Shown here piece by piece: positions 23,637 through 35,253 of a DNA stretch of 64,000 bases (position 1 is its first letter; each line of letters begins with the position of its first letter). A model generated the notes under the pieces. It was given only the letters and a program-made list of their open reading frames with translations, was not told the origin of the DNA and made no database searches. The DNA is from Sabethes cyaneus. Its lineage: Eukaryota; Arthropoda; Insecta; Diptera; Culicidae. Made by a program: the position numbers and the translations under genes. The stretch is from the NCBI RefSeq assembly GCF_943734655.1, contig NC_071354.1, positions 232,493,206 through 232,557,205 on the forward strand, read 5' to 3'.

Positions 23637-24560
23637 AAATCGGGAAATTTTTTTTCGAATTTGTTTTTTAAATTCAAGACTTAAGACCTTGCAATATCGA
23701 AGACTTCTACTAAAAATTAAATTTAAACCCTCAATTGGTCAACCGAAAGCTCAATGATCCGGGCTCCGCACATTGGTCCTGAACCTTTTTTGAAGCACAT
23801 TAGCTTAGGGCAGGAAAACTTGGTTTTAGGTTTATAGAACCTTTGAAAGAGTTTCTTAGAATTAAAAGCTCTATCGTCAAGTGGAATTTAAATTTTGGTT
23901 AATCCCCCTAAAAGTGCAATAAATAATTTATTTTTCTTCAGTTTCAATATAACACAATGATGTGTTCAGCAAAGTTTTACAGCATGTTATTACAAGAAAT
24001 TTTGCTGAAGACAGTAACCTTCTATCTCTTCAGTAAAGACATAAATCCTGTTTCTCATAAATGAAAAATCGTTAAAATCAGTTTTTCTATTTTAGCTATT
24101 TTTGTAGTTGTTGTATGACTTTTTCATGTTTTACAAAGTTGTACAAATAGTAAAAATACACAACATTAATGAATGAAATATGCCTCTATCTTTGCTTGTT
24201 AAGGAAATCTAAAGTTTTTTCTATAAAAATACCCTAATTTTGACCCCAAATTACACGCAAGAAGGCATCATTTTATTCAAAACTCTCCTCAGAGAATCAC
24301 AATACTTTCAAGTAGGCTAATAAGTATTATAATTATGTTTAAAAGCACAAAAGTTAAACAAAATTTATAGGCTGGCAAAATCAGGAGTTGACAAAATCGG
24401 AACATTACTGTATAGACCAAAAATACATTGGGTTGTCCAATGGCAGGTGGGTCTTCAACCCACGCCATTTCAGCTGCCGGCCGAATGTTCTATTGTTCTA
24501 AACTACTGCCACAGCTTTACTAATTTTGTTCCTATCCTCATAATTCTATCATTCCACAGA
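23525..24560 (-). mobile_element. tRNA-derived SINE (family 3), split by a MITE
   Basis: On the minus strand, 24560 to 24413 has an A-box-like TGGCAGTAGTTTAGAA and a B-box-like GGGTTGAAGACCC. The 3' part resumes at 23571-23525 (AAAATTTTCCAGTTCATCC) after the 839-bp MITE. Tail segments are also found at 11964-12003 and in the intact relative at 45960-46140. Confidence 0.7.
23572..24410. mobile_element. TA-flanked MITE, 839 bp
   Basis: The inverted ends CAGTAATGTTCCGATTTTGT and the matching ACAAAATCGGAACATTACTG are followed by TA at both sides (23570-23571, 24411-24412). This is the pattern of Tc1/mariner/pogo-type non-autonomous elements. It lies inside a SINE; the copy at 45960-46140 shows the same SINE without it. 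Arm 1 retains only one end (11938-11963). The interior is AT-rich and without a protein. Confidence 0.85.
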
Positions 24561-24784
24561 CGCACCAGAAACCTCGCCTCGGTGACGATATTATTTTTTG
24601 TATGATTACTCTTTGTTTCTGCCGCTGAGGAGATAGATTGTTATCTACTCGGTCAGCGCGATAGAAACAGGTAGTCTATTGCCGGATGTCGCAACGGCAA
24701 GTTTACCACTTCGCACTAGACACTTCCTCATTTTCCAAATTAACGGTATTTTTGTGATAAGTAATAATAAATTCCTTCCAGGTG

Positions 24785-24955
24785 GCCAGGAAGTAGGACG
24801 CTGGTCTAATAAGCCAGTCGTCATATGTTCGCATCTCAGCTGGGAGAGGCTGTTAAAGTCAATAATATCGTAGCACTATCCACGCAATTGTCCTGTACTG
24901 TAACAGCTGGCTGAGAAATCTGTCGAAAAAAAAAAACAGAAGGTCAAGATTCGAA
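24785..24955 (+). mobile_element. SINE family 1 copy
   Basis: It aligns by eye with 13196-13411: GGACGCTGGTCTAATAAGCC, a mutated B-box TGTTCGCATCTC, and a 3' region with TGTCCTGTACTGTAACAGC and CTGTCGAAAA. It is more diverged than the 13.2-kb copy and has no clear flanking duplication. Confidence 0.75.
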
Positions 24956-27445
24956 AACGAAATGTACACTTAGGCGTCGCTAGTAATAAAATCGTCATCC
25001 TACGGATAATAGATTTTCCAGTCCAGTCTAAACCTACGAGGTTTCGAGTGTAAACAATTTGAAAATACTATATGGTGACTGCCAAAATACCACGAAAAGC
25101 AAACATTTGGAAATGCGTAGCAACAAAACGGTTTGAGCTATAATTTTAATTCTAGTATTGAATATTTACATATGTACAATTAACTTAATACAAAGAAAAG
25201 GGCAAAAAATGATACAAAGTTTTGACATATAGATGGTATAATAGGTCCATTTTCAAACAGAATTTGACAAGGCTCATTCTAAATCATTTGCCCTATTTTT
25301 TAAGACTTTCTGTCGTTCTGCTGATATATAGCACAAATTTAATGAATTATGAAATTCACAACAAAACCTAGTCATTTTAGACGGGTGTTTCGTTCATTCT
25401 GCGGCATTTATTTTCCAAACACAACTTGCTACTTCATGTGCACTTGTTACTGATTCGTGTAAATAATCAATTTTCTCGTTTGCCGGTTCTTGCTTTAACA
25501 GTTGGTTTGGTTGGCCAATTGGCTTAAAGCAGAAGAAGAAAGAAAGCAAAAACGGAATCCAAAGTAGTTTATCTACTGCACCGCTGATGCAAAAGCTTAT
25601 AGTTTAGTTGCTTCCCACGTAATTATTATTCCTACTGACTTTGAAGTGCCACTTCTAAACTCAGTTTATTAAAAGTGGACTTCCTCGCTCGCTCGAGTTG
25701 ATTTGGTTTGATCTCAGGTGATATGCATTATGCATCAATATCGTGTATATTTGACTTGAAAACTTGTCAAGTAACAAAACTTAATTCCATGCATTCTATT
25801 CTGAGAAATTCACCTTTTCAATAATGTAACCACTATTGTGGAAATCCCGAAAGATTGATCATCTACTTCGAAATTGTGTATAATTTACTTCATAATGTAG
25901 CTAAGGTGGAAGTGATTACATATTTTGCTTAGCATTCAAATGTTTTCCATCAAAAACATTCTAAGAGTTCGCAACGAAGCAGGAAATGTTAACATTTCCA
26001 CACCAGTTAAGTCGTGGGTGCAGGGCTCGGAAGCTCGCTTTCGAGGAAAGATGATTTGCGCTAAATGATGTATCGATTACGCAGCAGATTACGCGCAAAG
26101 ATAGCAACATGTGTAGCCTATGCTATTAGTAAGCTCGCCCGGAATAGACTGCCCGACGACGACGACGACGACGACGACGACGATGGAGACGCCACACGAC
26201 GCCGGGCGTGTCTACTAAATAAAGCAAACAATTTGCAAATCTTTCTACCTAACTGTCGACTGTCGAGTCGCTGTTGTTGCTTCCGTTCGAGTGACACGAA
26301 AGTGTGTTTAAGTTGTCATGCTAAAAGGCTCACGGTCAGATTGCTGCGAGAGCAACGTCTCCTCCGTGTTGTGATTCGAAAACGATCGAGCAGAAGCTTT
26401 TACCCCTACTGGTATGTTCGATTCGAATGTGTTTCCGTGAGTGGAAAAGGCGTTGCTAATTCGATAATTTAATATGCATACAGTTGGCTTGTGTTGATTA
26501 GTGCCACATTTTACGATTGCCATTTTCAAATGCTTCTCTAAATGGTTTATTCATAAATTTTCATATTTTTTTTTTCGATGGATGACCTACACATTACCAA
26601 AACAGAGTTCAAAGTTGTCGGAAGTTATTTCCTGTTTTTTTGTTTGCAAAAATGACTAATCGAAGGTGAAAAACAATTCGATAAAAATTCGATAATTTAT
26701 ATATTAGCCAGTCAACACTTTTGCATCTTCTCGTGAACATTTATCACGTATTTATTCTACACTTAAAATTCAATTTTGTTTGCTTTGTCAGTTACTCGCT
26801 TGTGAATTGCTTCAACATAAAAACTAGAAGACAAAAACCATTCATTCAGAGCCGCTAAGCTAATACTAGTGACAAACTAAGAATATTTACCAATAAGTTT
26901 TCATTGATTTGCTCAATGGACTAGGACAATAGACTGCTGAAGTGACGAACCCCATTGAACCAACTGCGAGCCGAGTCTATTTCAAATCAGCTCTATTGAT
27001 TTCCTTTTGATGGATATGGATTATGCTTTTCAAATAAAGTATTCTATGTACTTTTTTTCATGATTGCATACCGTATCATTTCAATCATCAGCATTTAAAA
27101 GCAAAGCAAGATTTTGTTCAGCAGCAAAGCGAAGCAAAAGGAGATTTATTAATCACCTGCTAGTGCAAGTAAAGTTTGTTATGATTCGATTTTATAGTCA
27201 GAAAGAAAAATTCCGAGCATTTTAGTTACGAAATGAACAAACTAGAAAACGGTCTATACAATTGTACTGCAATGAAACACGAAATGTTGGAACAGCATTC
27301 CACGAAACAGTTTTCATCACTGGAGGAACTATGGTTGGACAACTGTAGGTACGAGGAGATGTGTTTTTAGGAGATAATTTTGCCAATGAATGAAGTATCG
27401 ATCTGCCAAATTGTCCAGATTTTTATCTCATCGAAAAATGTCGGG
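24956..27445. other. Unassigned sequence with a short (GAC)n
   Basis: Mostly AT-rich, no recognised genes. A short GAC trinucleotide run at 26154-26182 gives a poly-Asp stretch in a frame at 26065-26472; the rest of that frame looks non-coding to me. Confidence 0.4.
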
Positions 27446-27449
27446 TATT

Positions 27450-28055
27450 TCCCGAAAAAAAATTTACATTAAATTTTGTAGTAAAAAAAATGCATCTACA
27501 ACAGGTTTTAATGTGAACATTGAAACTTATGGTAATTTTATTGTAAAAGTCCCTCAAAATCAAATTTTATTAATATTTTTGTCTCTTATTTTATGCTATA
27601 GAATCGTTACTCTATTTCATAAAATAAGAAACAAAAATATGAATAAAATTTGAAATTGAAACACTTTTAGAATAAATTTACCATAAGTTTCATTGTCCAC
27701 AATAAAAACTGTTCTAGGCGCATTGTTTCTACTACAAAATTTAATGTATATTTTTTACGGGAATTTTGTTTTTTGGCCTAAAAAAATTACCATAAAAGGA
27801 CGATAACTTTTACTGTAAATGAAAATTTTTTTTCGCGAAAAAACTAGATTTTTTTTTGTTAAGATACTTAACAACTCGTCATTTTTATGGTACTACTTCA
27901 GAAAACCATGAAAATTATGGTAGACAACAATAAGTTTGATAGTTTGGTTGTCGTTTCAGACGATAAATTTTATTGTTTTAACAGTATTTTATATCCCACT
28001 GTTACCATATTTTTTATCTTCGTGTTATGGTTATTTTTTTCCGGGTTGTCAACCT
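27450..28055 (+). mobile_element. Foldback-type MITE, copy 1
   Basis: The ends are CCCGAAAAAAAA and CCCGGAAAAAAA (reverse complement). Inside, 27477-27560 (ACATTAAATTTTGTAGTA onward) is inverted at about 27,657-27,755, giving a stem of roughly 90 bp. The right two thirds match the copy at 31068-31545. AT-rich with no transposase. Confidence 0.7.
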
Positions 28056-28589
28056 TAAATTGAAGAAGTGTGTCAAAACAATCAAAACATCCTCTGGAGT
28101 GTAAAAATTTAGGAAAATACGGCGAAGTAGCTGGAGATGTCACTTTTATCAGAAGAGTTGAAGACCACAGAGAACAGAAGAGAGAAACAACAGGTTAAAA
28201 GTAAAGAAACGAGCTGAATAAAGAATTTGGCCTGCTCGTTAGCCGACAAAAAGCTAAACTCGATTTATTTTCTTCTGAAATCATTAGGGTAAGCGTACTC
28301 TTAGTGGAGATAGAACCAATAGTGGTGGCGCTTGAATAAAATATGCCTTTTATGAGATACTAGCTGACCCGACAAACTTCGTATTGCCACAAATTAACCT
28401 GTGTTGTACATAAATCATGAATCTCGGATGATCTTTGTCACTATCTCGAGTTTTGCAAGCCCCCCAGTGGGCGGCGCTTCCGACGGCGGGTCACCGGCAA
28501 CACTCGCGACCGGCTCGTCCTGAATGATCTAGTGTTACTATAGATAGTTTTTGTGGTCTTGTTATTGATTAATGTTTTATGGAAGAGTC

Positions 28590-30715
28590 TCGAATTTCTC
28601 GAGTTGGATTAGTTTTTGAGTTTCGCAAAAATTTCTGTTTTATTTGTATGAGAGTCCATACCCCCCTACCACAGGGGTGAGAGGTCTCTAACTATCATAA
28701 AATAAATTCAAGACTCAAAAATCTCCTACATGCTAAATTTGGTTCCATTTGCTTGATTAGTACTCAAATTATAAGGAAATTTGTATTTCATTTGTATGGG
28801 AGCCCACCCTCTTAAAAGGGAAAGGGGTCGTAATACACCACAGAAAAAAAATTCTGCCATCTAAAACTCTCACATGCCAAATTTGGTTCCATTTGCTTGA
28901 TTAGTTCTAAAGTTATGAGCAAATTTGTATTTCGTTTGAATGGGAGCCCCCCCCCCTCCTAAAAAGGTAAGAAGTCCTAATTCATAATGGGAAAAATGGT
29001 TGCCTCCAAAAACACCCACATGCCAAATATGGTTCCATTTGCTTGATTAGTTCTCGAATTATGAGGAAATTTGTATTTCATTTGTGTAGAAGCCCCCCCT
29101 CTTGAAGTGTGGAAGGATCCTAATTCACCGTAGAAAATATTTTTGCCTCCAAAAACCTCCACATGCCGAATTTGGTTCTATTTGCTTGATTAGTTCTCGA
29201 GTTATGGGGAAATTTGTATTTCATTTGTATTGGAGCCCCCCCTCCTAATGTGGGAAGAGGTCCTAATTCATCACAGAAAAAATTCTTGCCTCCAAAAACA
29301 CCTACACGCCAAATTTGGTTCCATTTGCTGGATTAGTTCTCGAGTTATGAGGAAATTTGTATTTCGTTTGTATAGGACCCTCCCTCCTAAAGTGGGGAGG
29401 GGTCCCAATTCATCATTGAAAAAAAAATTGTCTCCAAAAACACACATATGCCAAATTTGGTTCAATTCGCTTGATTAGTTCTCGAGTTATGAGGAAATTT
29501 GTATTTCATTTGTACAGGAGCCCCTCCTCTTAAAGTGGGGAGGGGTCCTAATTCACCATAGAAAATTTTCTTGCTCTCGAAAACCTTCACATGCCAAATT
29601 TGGTTGCATTTGCTTGATTAGTTCTCGAGTTATGAGGAAATTTGTATGGAAGCCCCCCCTCTTAAAGGGGAGAGGAGTTATAATTCCTCTTATAAAGAGG
29701 GGAGGGGTCTCAATTCACCATAGAATAAATTCTTGTCACCAAAAAAAACACCCACATGCCAAATGTTGTTCTATTTGCTTGATTAGTTCTCGAGTTAGGA
29801 GGAAATTTGTATTTCATTTGTACAGGAGCCCCCCTCTTAGAGTGGGGAGGGGTCCTAATTCACCGTAGAAAATTTTCCTGCCCTCGAAAACCTTCACATG
29901 CCAAATTTGGTTCCATTTGCTTGATTAGTTCTCGAGTTATGAGGAAATTTGTATGGAAGCCCCCCCTCTTAAAGGGGAGAGGAGTTACAATTCCCCTTAT
30001 AAAGAGGGAGGGGTCTCAATTTACCATAGAATAAATTCTTGTCACCGAAAACACCCACATGCCAAATTTGGTTCTATTTGCTTGATTAGTTCTCGAGTTA
30101 TGAGGAAATTTGTATTTCATTTGTATAGGAGCCCCCCCTCCTAAAGTGGGGAGAGGTTCTTATTCATCATAGAAAAAATTCTTGCCTCCAAAAACACCTA
30201 CATACCAAATTTGGTTCCATTTGCTGGATTAGCTCTCGAGTTATAAGGAAATTTGTATTTCGTTTGTATAGGACCCCCCCCCCACTTAAAGTAGGGAGGG
30301 GTCCCAATTCATCATAGAAAAAAATTTTGTCTTCAAAAACACACACATGCCAAATTTGGTTCCATTTGCTTGATTAGTTCTAGAGTTATGAGGAAATTGG
30401 TATTTCATTTGTACAGGAGCCCCCCCTCTTAAAGTGAGGAGGGGTCCTAATTCAACATAGAAAATTTTCTTGCCCTCGAAAACTTTCACATGCCAAATTT
30501 GGTTCTATTTGCTTGATTAGTTCTCGAGTTATGAGGAAATTTGTATGAAAACCCCCCCTCTTAAAGAGGAGAGGAGTTATAATTCCCCTTATAAAGAGGG
30601 GAGGGGTCTCAAATTACCCTAGAATAAATTCTTGTCACCGAAAACACCCACATTTCATTTGTATGGGAGCCCCCCCTCTTAGTGGGGGGAGGGGTCTCTA
30701 ACCATCACTAAAACC
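28590..30715 (+). repeat. 143-bp minisatellite, about 13 units
   Basis: The landmark TTTGGTTCCATTTGCTTGAT recurs, with variants, near 28741, 28885, 29031, 29171, 29317, 29459, 29603, 29767, 29909, 30070, 30213, 30358 and 30501. The spacing is 140-146 bp except for two units of about 161-164 bp. Each unit has GAGTTATGAGGAAATTTGTA and a purine-rich GGGGAGGGGTCC stretch preceded by a C-run. A variant segment with GGGGAGAGGAGTTA appears three times (about 29,641, 29,946, 30,540), indicating block duplication. Short frames across it are not genes. Confidence 0.92.
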
Positions 30716-30792
30716 TTTCCTGGCCCCAAAAACCTCTACATGCAAATTTTCACGCCGATTGGTTCAGTAGTTTTTGATTCTATAAGGAACAC

Positions 30793-30794
30793 AG

Positions 30795-30840
<46 letters not shown>
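30793..30840 (+). repeat. (CAGA)n microsatellite
   Basis: About twelve ACAG tetramers near the right end of the dispersed element. This is a usual tail feature of this element type rather than an independent repeat. Confidence 0.95.
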
Positions 30841-31067
30841 AATCCTTCTTTATAGGTATAGATGTAATGTAATGTAATGTAATTATACTTCTAAATAACG
30901 TTTTTTTTTTGTTCCTGGGTTATACAGGTTCACTCGAAATAAAGTCTCTTCTCTTAGCGGTAAAATGAAATTAATAGAAATATTCCGCTGGTTTTGTTAA
31001 GATTTTCTGATTATTATTTATTTAGGAATTGAAGAAATTTAAATCCGTCGAGCATATAAAGTGACCC

Positions 31068-31545
31068 GAAAAAAAAATTACATTAAATTTTGTAGTAGAA
31101 ACAATGCGTCTGTAACAGTTTTTATTGTGGACAATGAAACTTATAGTAAATTTATTGTAAAAGTGTCTCAAATTCTTTTTTTCTTCTTCTTATTTTATGG
31201 AATAGAATTTGCCATATTTCATCACAAATTTACTGCTTTTTTAATTATATATGGTTTTTACGCTTAAAAAAAATTACCATAAAAGGACGATAACTTTCAC
31301 TGTAAATGAAAATTTATGTTCGCGAAAAAATTGATTTTTTTATTGTTAAGATACTTAACAACCCGTCATTTTTATGGTAGAATTCGTCAAAACCATGAAT
31401 GTAATGGCGGACTACAATAAGTTTGATGGTTTGGTCATCTTTTCTGACGATAAGTTTTATTGTTTTTACCACATTTTGTATCCTACTGTTACTACTGTTA
31501 ATTTTTATCTTCGTGCTATGGCTATTTTCTTCCGGGGAGTACATA
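31068..31545 (+). mobile_element. Foldback-type MITE, copy 2
   Basis: Starts CCCGAAAAAAAAATTACATT and ends near TTCTTCCGGGG, with the same internal sequence as the right part of copy 1 (ACCATAAAAGGACGATAACT and onward). One arm of the internal inverted repeat seen in copy 1 is absent, so it is a shorter version. Confidence 0.7.
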
Positions 31546-31929
31546 ATTTCATACAAATAGGCAAAGCCAGTTTGTAAAAATTTCAACTGCAGTAATTGAA
31601 TGCTTAATGTGTTGCTTCCATAATGGGTGCACGATGCCTCCACTCTAGGGACCTTAATACGAACCATACCACCATTATAGGTAAACAAATGATGGTAGAA
31701 AAAATTTTTTTCTTCTACTAAATTAGAATTTTTAATGATTCCCACAATCATTTTTAGTAAGATTAAGAATGTTTCAAGCATATCGTATGCTTGTGCATGT
31801 ATATTTATTCTGATCTCAATGTATTTTGACCAAAAAATTGAAATTTTACTACTAAATGAACCACTACTGGTACGCTTACTCTATGTTGATAGTGCAATCG
31901 AGAATGAAAGATTATTTTTTTTGTGAAAA

Positions 31930-32119
31930 ATGCGATCTTGCTAATGTTACACTCACAAACTCACCATAAGATAAACTGGAGTAATTTAAAAAACAAGAAA
32001 AAAAGAATCTCAGAAGGAAAGGTAAAAAAGAGTAAATTAAAGGAAAATAAAATAGAGGAAAAATAACGAAGCAAAAAACAATAAAAAGACAAAGACCATG
32101 ACAAAGACAAAGCCCAAAG
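31930..32119 (+). repeat. Purine-rich degenerate tract leading to the heptamer chain
   Basis: A/G-rich irregular sequence (AAAAAAGAATC, GGAAAGGTAAAA and similar) that turns into AAAGACAAAGACC-like words just before 32,120. It looks like a decayed edge of the large array. Confidence 0.7.
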
Positions 32120-32293
32120 ACACATTCCAGTGTTACGGGACACTATCCCTACTATGCAGATCAGCTCCTGTTTCATCAATGTTTTAAACAACTATTTTAC
32201 AAGATATTTGCCAAAACATTGAGGTGGTGAAACAGGAGGCGATTCACACGGTAACAATAGGTGCTAATTGTGTCTCGTAACGCTGGAATGTGT
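32120..32293. repeat. Imperfect palindrome at the edge of the heptamer array
   Basis: ACACATTCCAGTGTTACGGG (from 32120) pairs with the inverted CTCGTAACGCTGGAATGTGT (ending 32293), and CTCCTGTTTCA near 32,165 pairs with TGAAACAGGAG near 32,227. The array starts immediately after the right arm, and AAAGACAAAGCCC words precede the left arm on the same strand. Confidence 0.7.
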
Positions 32294-33850
32294 CCAAAGA
32301 CCAAAGACCAAAGACCAAAGACCAAAGACCAAAGACCAAAGACCAAAGACCAAAGACCAAAGACCAAAGACCAAAGACCAAAGACCAAAGACCAAAGACC
32401 AAAGACCAAAGACCAAAGACCAAAGACCAAAGACCAAAGACCAAAGACCAAAGACCAAAGACCAAAGACCAAAGACCAAAGCCCAAAGACCAAAGACCAA
32501 AGACCAAAGACCAAAGACCAAAGACCAAAGACCAAAGACCAAAGAACAAAGACCAAAGACCAAAGACCAAAGACCAAAGACCAAAGACCAAAGACCAAAG
32601 ACCAAAGACCAAAGACCAAAGACCAAAGACCAAAGACCAAAGAACAAAGACTAAAGACCAAAGACCAAAGACCAAAGACCAAAGACCAAAGACCAAAGAC
32701 CAAAGACCAAAGACCAAAGACCAAAGACCAAAGACCAAAGACCAAAGACCAAAGACCAAAGACCAAAGACCAAAGACCAAAGACCAAAGACCAAAGACCA
32801 AAGACCAAAGACCAAAGACCAAAGACCAAAGACCAAAGACCAAAGACCAAAGACCAAAGACCAAAGACCAAAGACCAAAGACCAAAGACCAAAGACCAAA
32901 GACCAAAGTCCAAAGACCAAAGACCAAAGACCAAAGACCAAAGTCCAAAGACCATAGTCCAAAGACCAAAGACCAAAGACCAAAGACCAAAGTCCAAAGA
33001 CCAAAGACCAAAGACCAAAGACCAAAGACCAAAGACCAAAGACCAAAGACCAAAGACCAAAGTCCAAAGACCAAAGACCAAAGACCAAAGACCAAAGACC
33101 AAAGACCAAAGACCAAAGACCAAAGACCAAAGACCAAAGACCAAAGACCAAAGACCAAAGACCAAAGACCAAAGACCAAAGACCAAAGACCAAAGACCAA
33201 AGACCAAAGACCAAAGACCAAAGACCAAAGACCAAAGACCAAAGACCAAAGACCAAAGACCAAAGACCAAAGACCAAAGACCAAAGACCAAAGACCAAAG
33301 ACCAAAGACCAAAGACCAAAGACCAAAGACCAAAGACCAAAGACCAAAGACCAAAGACCAAAGACCAAAGACCAAAGACCAAAGACCAAAGACCAAAGAC
33401 CAAAGACCAAAGACCAAAGACCAAAGACCAAAGACCAAAGACCAAAGACCAAAGACCAAAGACCAAAGACCAAAGACCAAAGACCAAAGACCAAAGACCA
33501 AAGACCAAAGACCAAAGACCAAAGACCAAAGACCAAAGACCAAAGACCAAAGACCAAAGACCAAAGACCAAAGACCAAAGACCAAAGACCAAAGGCCAAA
33601 GACCAAAGACCAAAGACCAAAGACCAAAGACCAAAGACCAAAGACCAAAGACCAAAGACCAAAGACCAAAGACCAAAGACCAAAGACCAAAGACCAAAGA
33701 CCAAAGACCAAAGACCAAAGACCAAAGACCAAAGACCAAAGACCAAAGACCAAAGACCAAAGAGCAAAGAGCAAAGAGCAAAGAGCAAAGAGCAAAGAGC
33801 AAAGAGCAGAGAGCAAAGAGCAAAGATCAAAGACCAGAGACAAAAACAAG
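32294..33850 (+). repeat. (CCAAAGA)n heptamer array, ending in GCAAAGA units
   Basis: About 209 heptamers CCAAAGA run to 33,760 with sparse substitutions such as AGTCCAAAG and AGAACAAAG. About eleven units of GCAAAGA and mixtures follow. Because the period is not a multiple of three, the repeat encodes the same heptapeptide series in every frame (PKTKDQR on plus, SLVFGLW on minus). That explains the long open frames on both strands without implying a protein. Confidence 0.98.
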
Positions 33851-34640
33851 AAAAAGGAAACAGGAGGAAGGAAAAAGGTAAAAGGAAAAAGGAAAAAGGA
33901 GGAAGGAAAAAGGCAAAAGGAAAAAGAAAAAAGAAAAAGGAAAAAGGAAAAAGGAGAAAGGAAAAAGGAAAAAGGAAAAAGGAAAAAGGAGAAAGGAGAA
34001 AAGAGAAAGGAGAAAGGAAAAAGGAAAAAGGAGAAAGGAAAAAGGAAAAAGGAAAAAGGAAAAAGGAAAAAGGAAAAAGGAAAAAGGAAAAAGGAAAAAG
34101 AAAAAAAGGAAAAAGGAAAAAGGAAAAAGGAAAAAGGAAAAAGGAAAAAGGAAAAAGGAAAAAGGAAAAAGAAAAAATTAAAAAGGAAAAAGGTAAAAGG
34201 AAAAAGGAAAAAGGAAAAAGGAAAAAGGAAAAAGGAAAAAAAAGGAAAAAGGAAAAAGGAAAAAGTAAAAAGGAAAAAGGAAACAGGAAAAAGGAAAAAG
34301 GAAAAAGGAAAAAGGAAAAAGGAAAAAGGAAAAAGGAAAAAGGAAAAAGGAAAAAGGAAAAAGGAAAAAGGAAAAAGGAAAAAGGAAAAAGGAAAAAGGA
34401 AAAAGGAAAAAGGAAAAAGGAAAAAGGAAAAAGGAAAAAGGAAAAAGGAAAAAAGGAAAAAAGGAAAAAGGAAAAAAGGAAAAAAGGAAAAAAAAGGAAA
34501 AAGGAAAAAAGGAAAAAGGAAAAAGGAAAAAAGGAAAAGGAAAAAGGAAAAAAAGGAAAAAGGAAAAAGGAAAAAGGAAAAAGGAAGAAAAAGGAAAAAA
34601 GGAAAAAGGAAAAAAGGAAAAAGGAAAAAAGGAAAAAGGA
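33851..34640 (+). repeat. (GGAAAAA)n heptamer array
   Basis: Mainly GGAAAAA units with scattered 6- and 8-bp variants, more irregular at both edges. Almost pure purine on the plus strand. It continues the chain from the preceding CCAAAGA/GCAAAGA array with only a short mixed transition. Confidence 0.97.
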
Positions 34641-35253
34641 AAAGGAAAAAGGAAAAGGAAAAGGAAAAGGAAAAGGAAAAGGAAAAGAAAAAGGAAAAGG
34701 AAAAGAAAGAAAAGGAAAAGGAAAAGGAAAAGGAAAAGGAAAAGGAAAAGGAAAAGGAAAAGGAAAAGGAAAAGGAAAAGGAAAGGAAAAGACAAGGAAA
34801 AGGAAAAGGAAAAGGGAAAAGGAAAAGGAAAAGGAAAAGGAAAGGAAAAGGAAAAGGAAAAGGAAAAGGAAAAGGAGAAAGGAAAAGGAAAAGGAAAAGG
34901 AAAAGGAAAAGGAAAAAGGAAAAGGAAAAGGAAAAGGAAAAGGAAAAGGAAAAGGAAAAGGAAAAGGAAAAGGAAAAGGAAAAGGAAAAGGAAAAGGAAA
35001 AGGAAAAGGAAAAGGAAAAGGAAAAGGAAAAGGAAAAGGAAAAGGAAAAGGAAAAGGAAAAGGAAAAGGAAAAGGAAAAGGAAAAGGAAAAGGAAAAGGA
35101 AAAAGGAAAAGGAAAAGGAAAAGGAAAAGGAAAAGGAAAAAGGAAAAGGAAAAGGAAAAGGAAAAGGAAAAGGAAAAGGAAAAGGAAAAGGAAAAGGAAA
35201 AAGGAAAAGAAAAAGGAAAAGGAAAAGGAAAAGGAAAAGGAAAAGGAAAAGGA
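34641..35253 (+). repeat. (GGAAAA)n hexamer array
   Basis: About 100 hexamers GGAAAA with occasional single-base expansions. It is the same unit as the neighbouring GGAAAAA array minus one A. Lys-Gly, Arg-Lys and Glu-Lys frames are by-products. Confidence 0.97.

Larger units (their letters stand above)
28359..30863 (+). mobile_element. Dispersed element starting CTAGCTGACCCG, ending (CAGA)n-TATAGGTATAGAT
   Basis: It begins ACTAGCTGACCCGACAAACT, contains the 143-bp array, then CCGATTGGTTCAGTAG, a (CAGA)n run and CTTTATAGGTATAGAT, followed by a short GTAAT repeat. From memory, sequences with this head and tail are common in arthropod genomes. Their class is unclear to me; a Helitron-like or microsatellite-associated non-autonomous element is possible. 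A 236-bp relative with the same kind of ends is at 39812-40047. Confidence 0.65.
28287..31881. mobile_element. Candidate 3.6-kb composite DNA element
   Basis: GGGTAAGCGTAC at 28287 is inverted as GTACGCTTACTC ending at 31881. Both are flanked by TA, and a TAGTGG motif follows at a similar distance inside each end. Between them lie the minisatellite-bearing element and the second foldback MITE. No transposase was recognised. The ends are short, so coincidence cannot be excluded. Confidence 0.4.

Noticed and set aside
26065..26472. 135-codon protein with a poly-Asp stretch
   Set aside because: The Asp run is a GAC microsatellite; the remainder has no recognisable domain and overlaps a minus-strand frame.
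28590..30715. CRISPR-like array
   Set aside because: Units are 143 bp without constant short repeats separated by unique spacers; the context is eukaryotic transposons. It is a minisatellite.
31314..31781. 155-codon minus-strand frame
   Set aside because: Lies mostly inside the AT-rich foldback MITE and its flank; no transposase motif was recognised.
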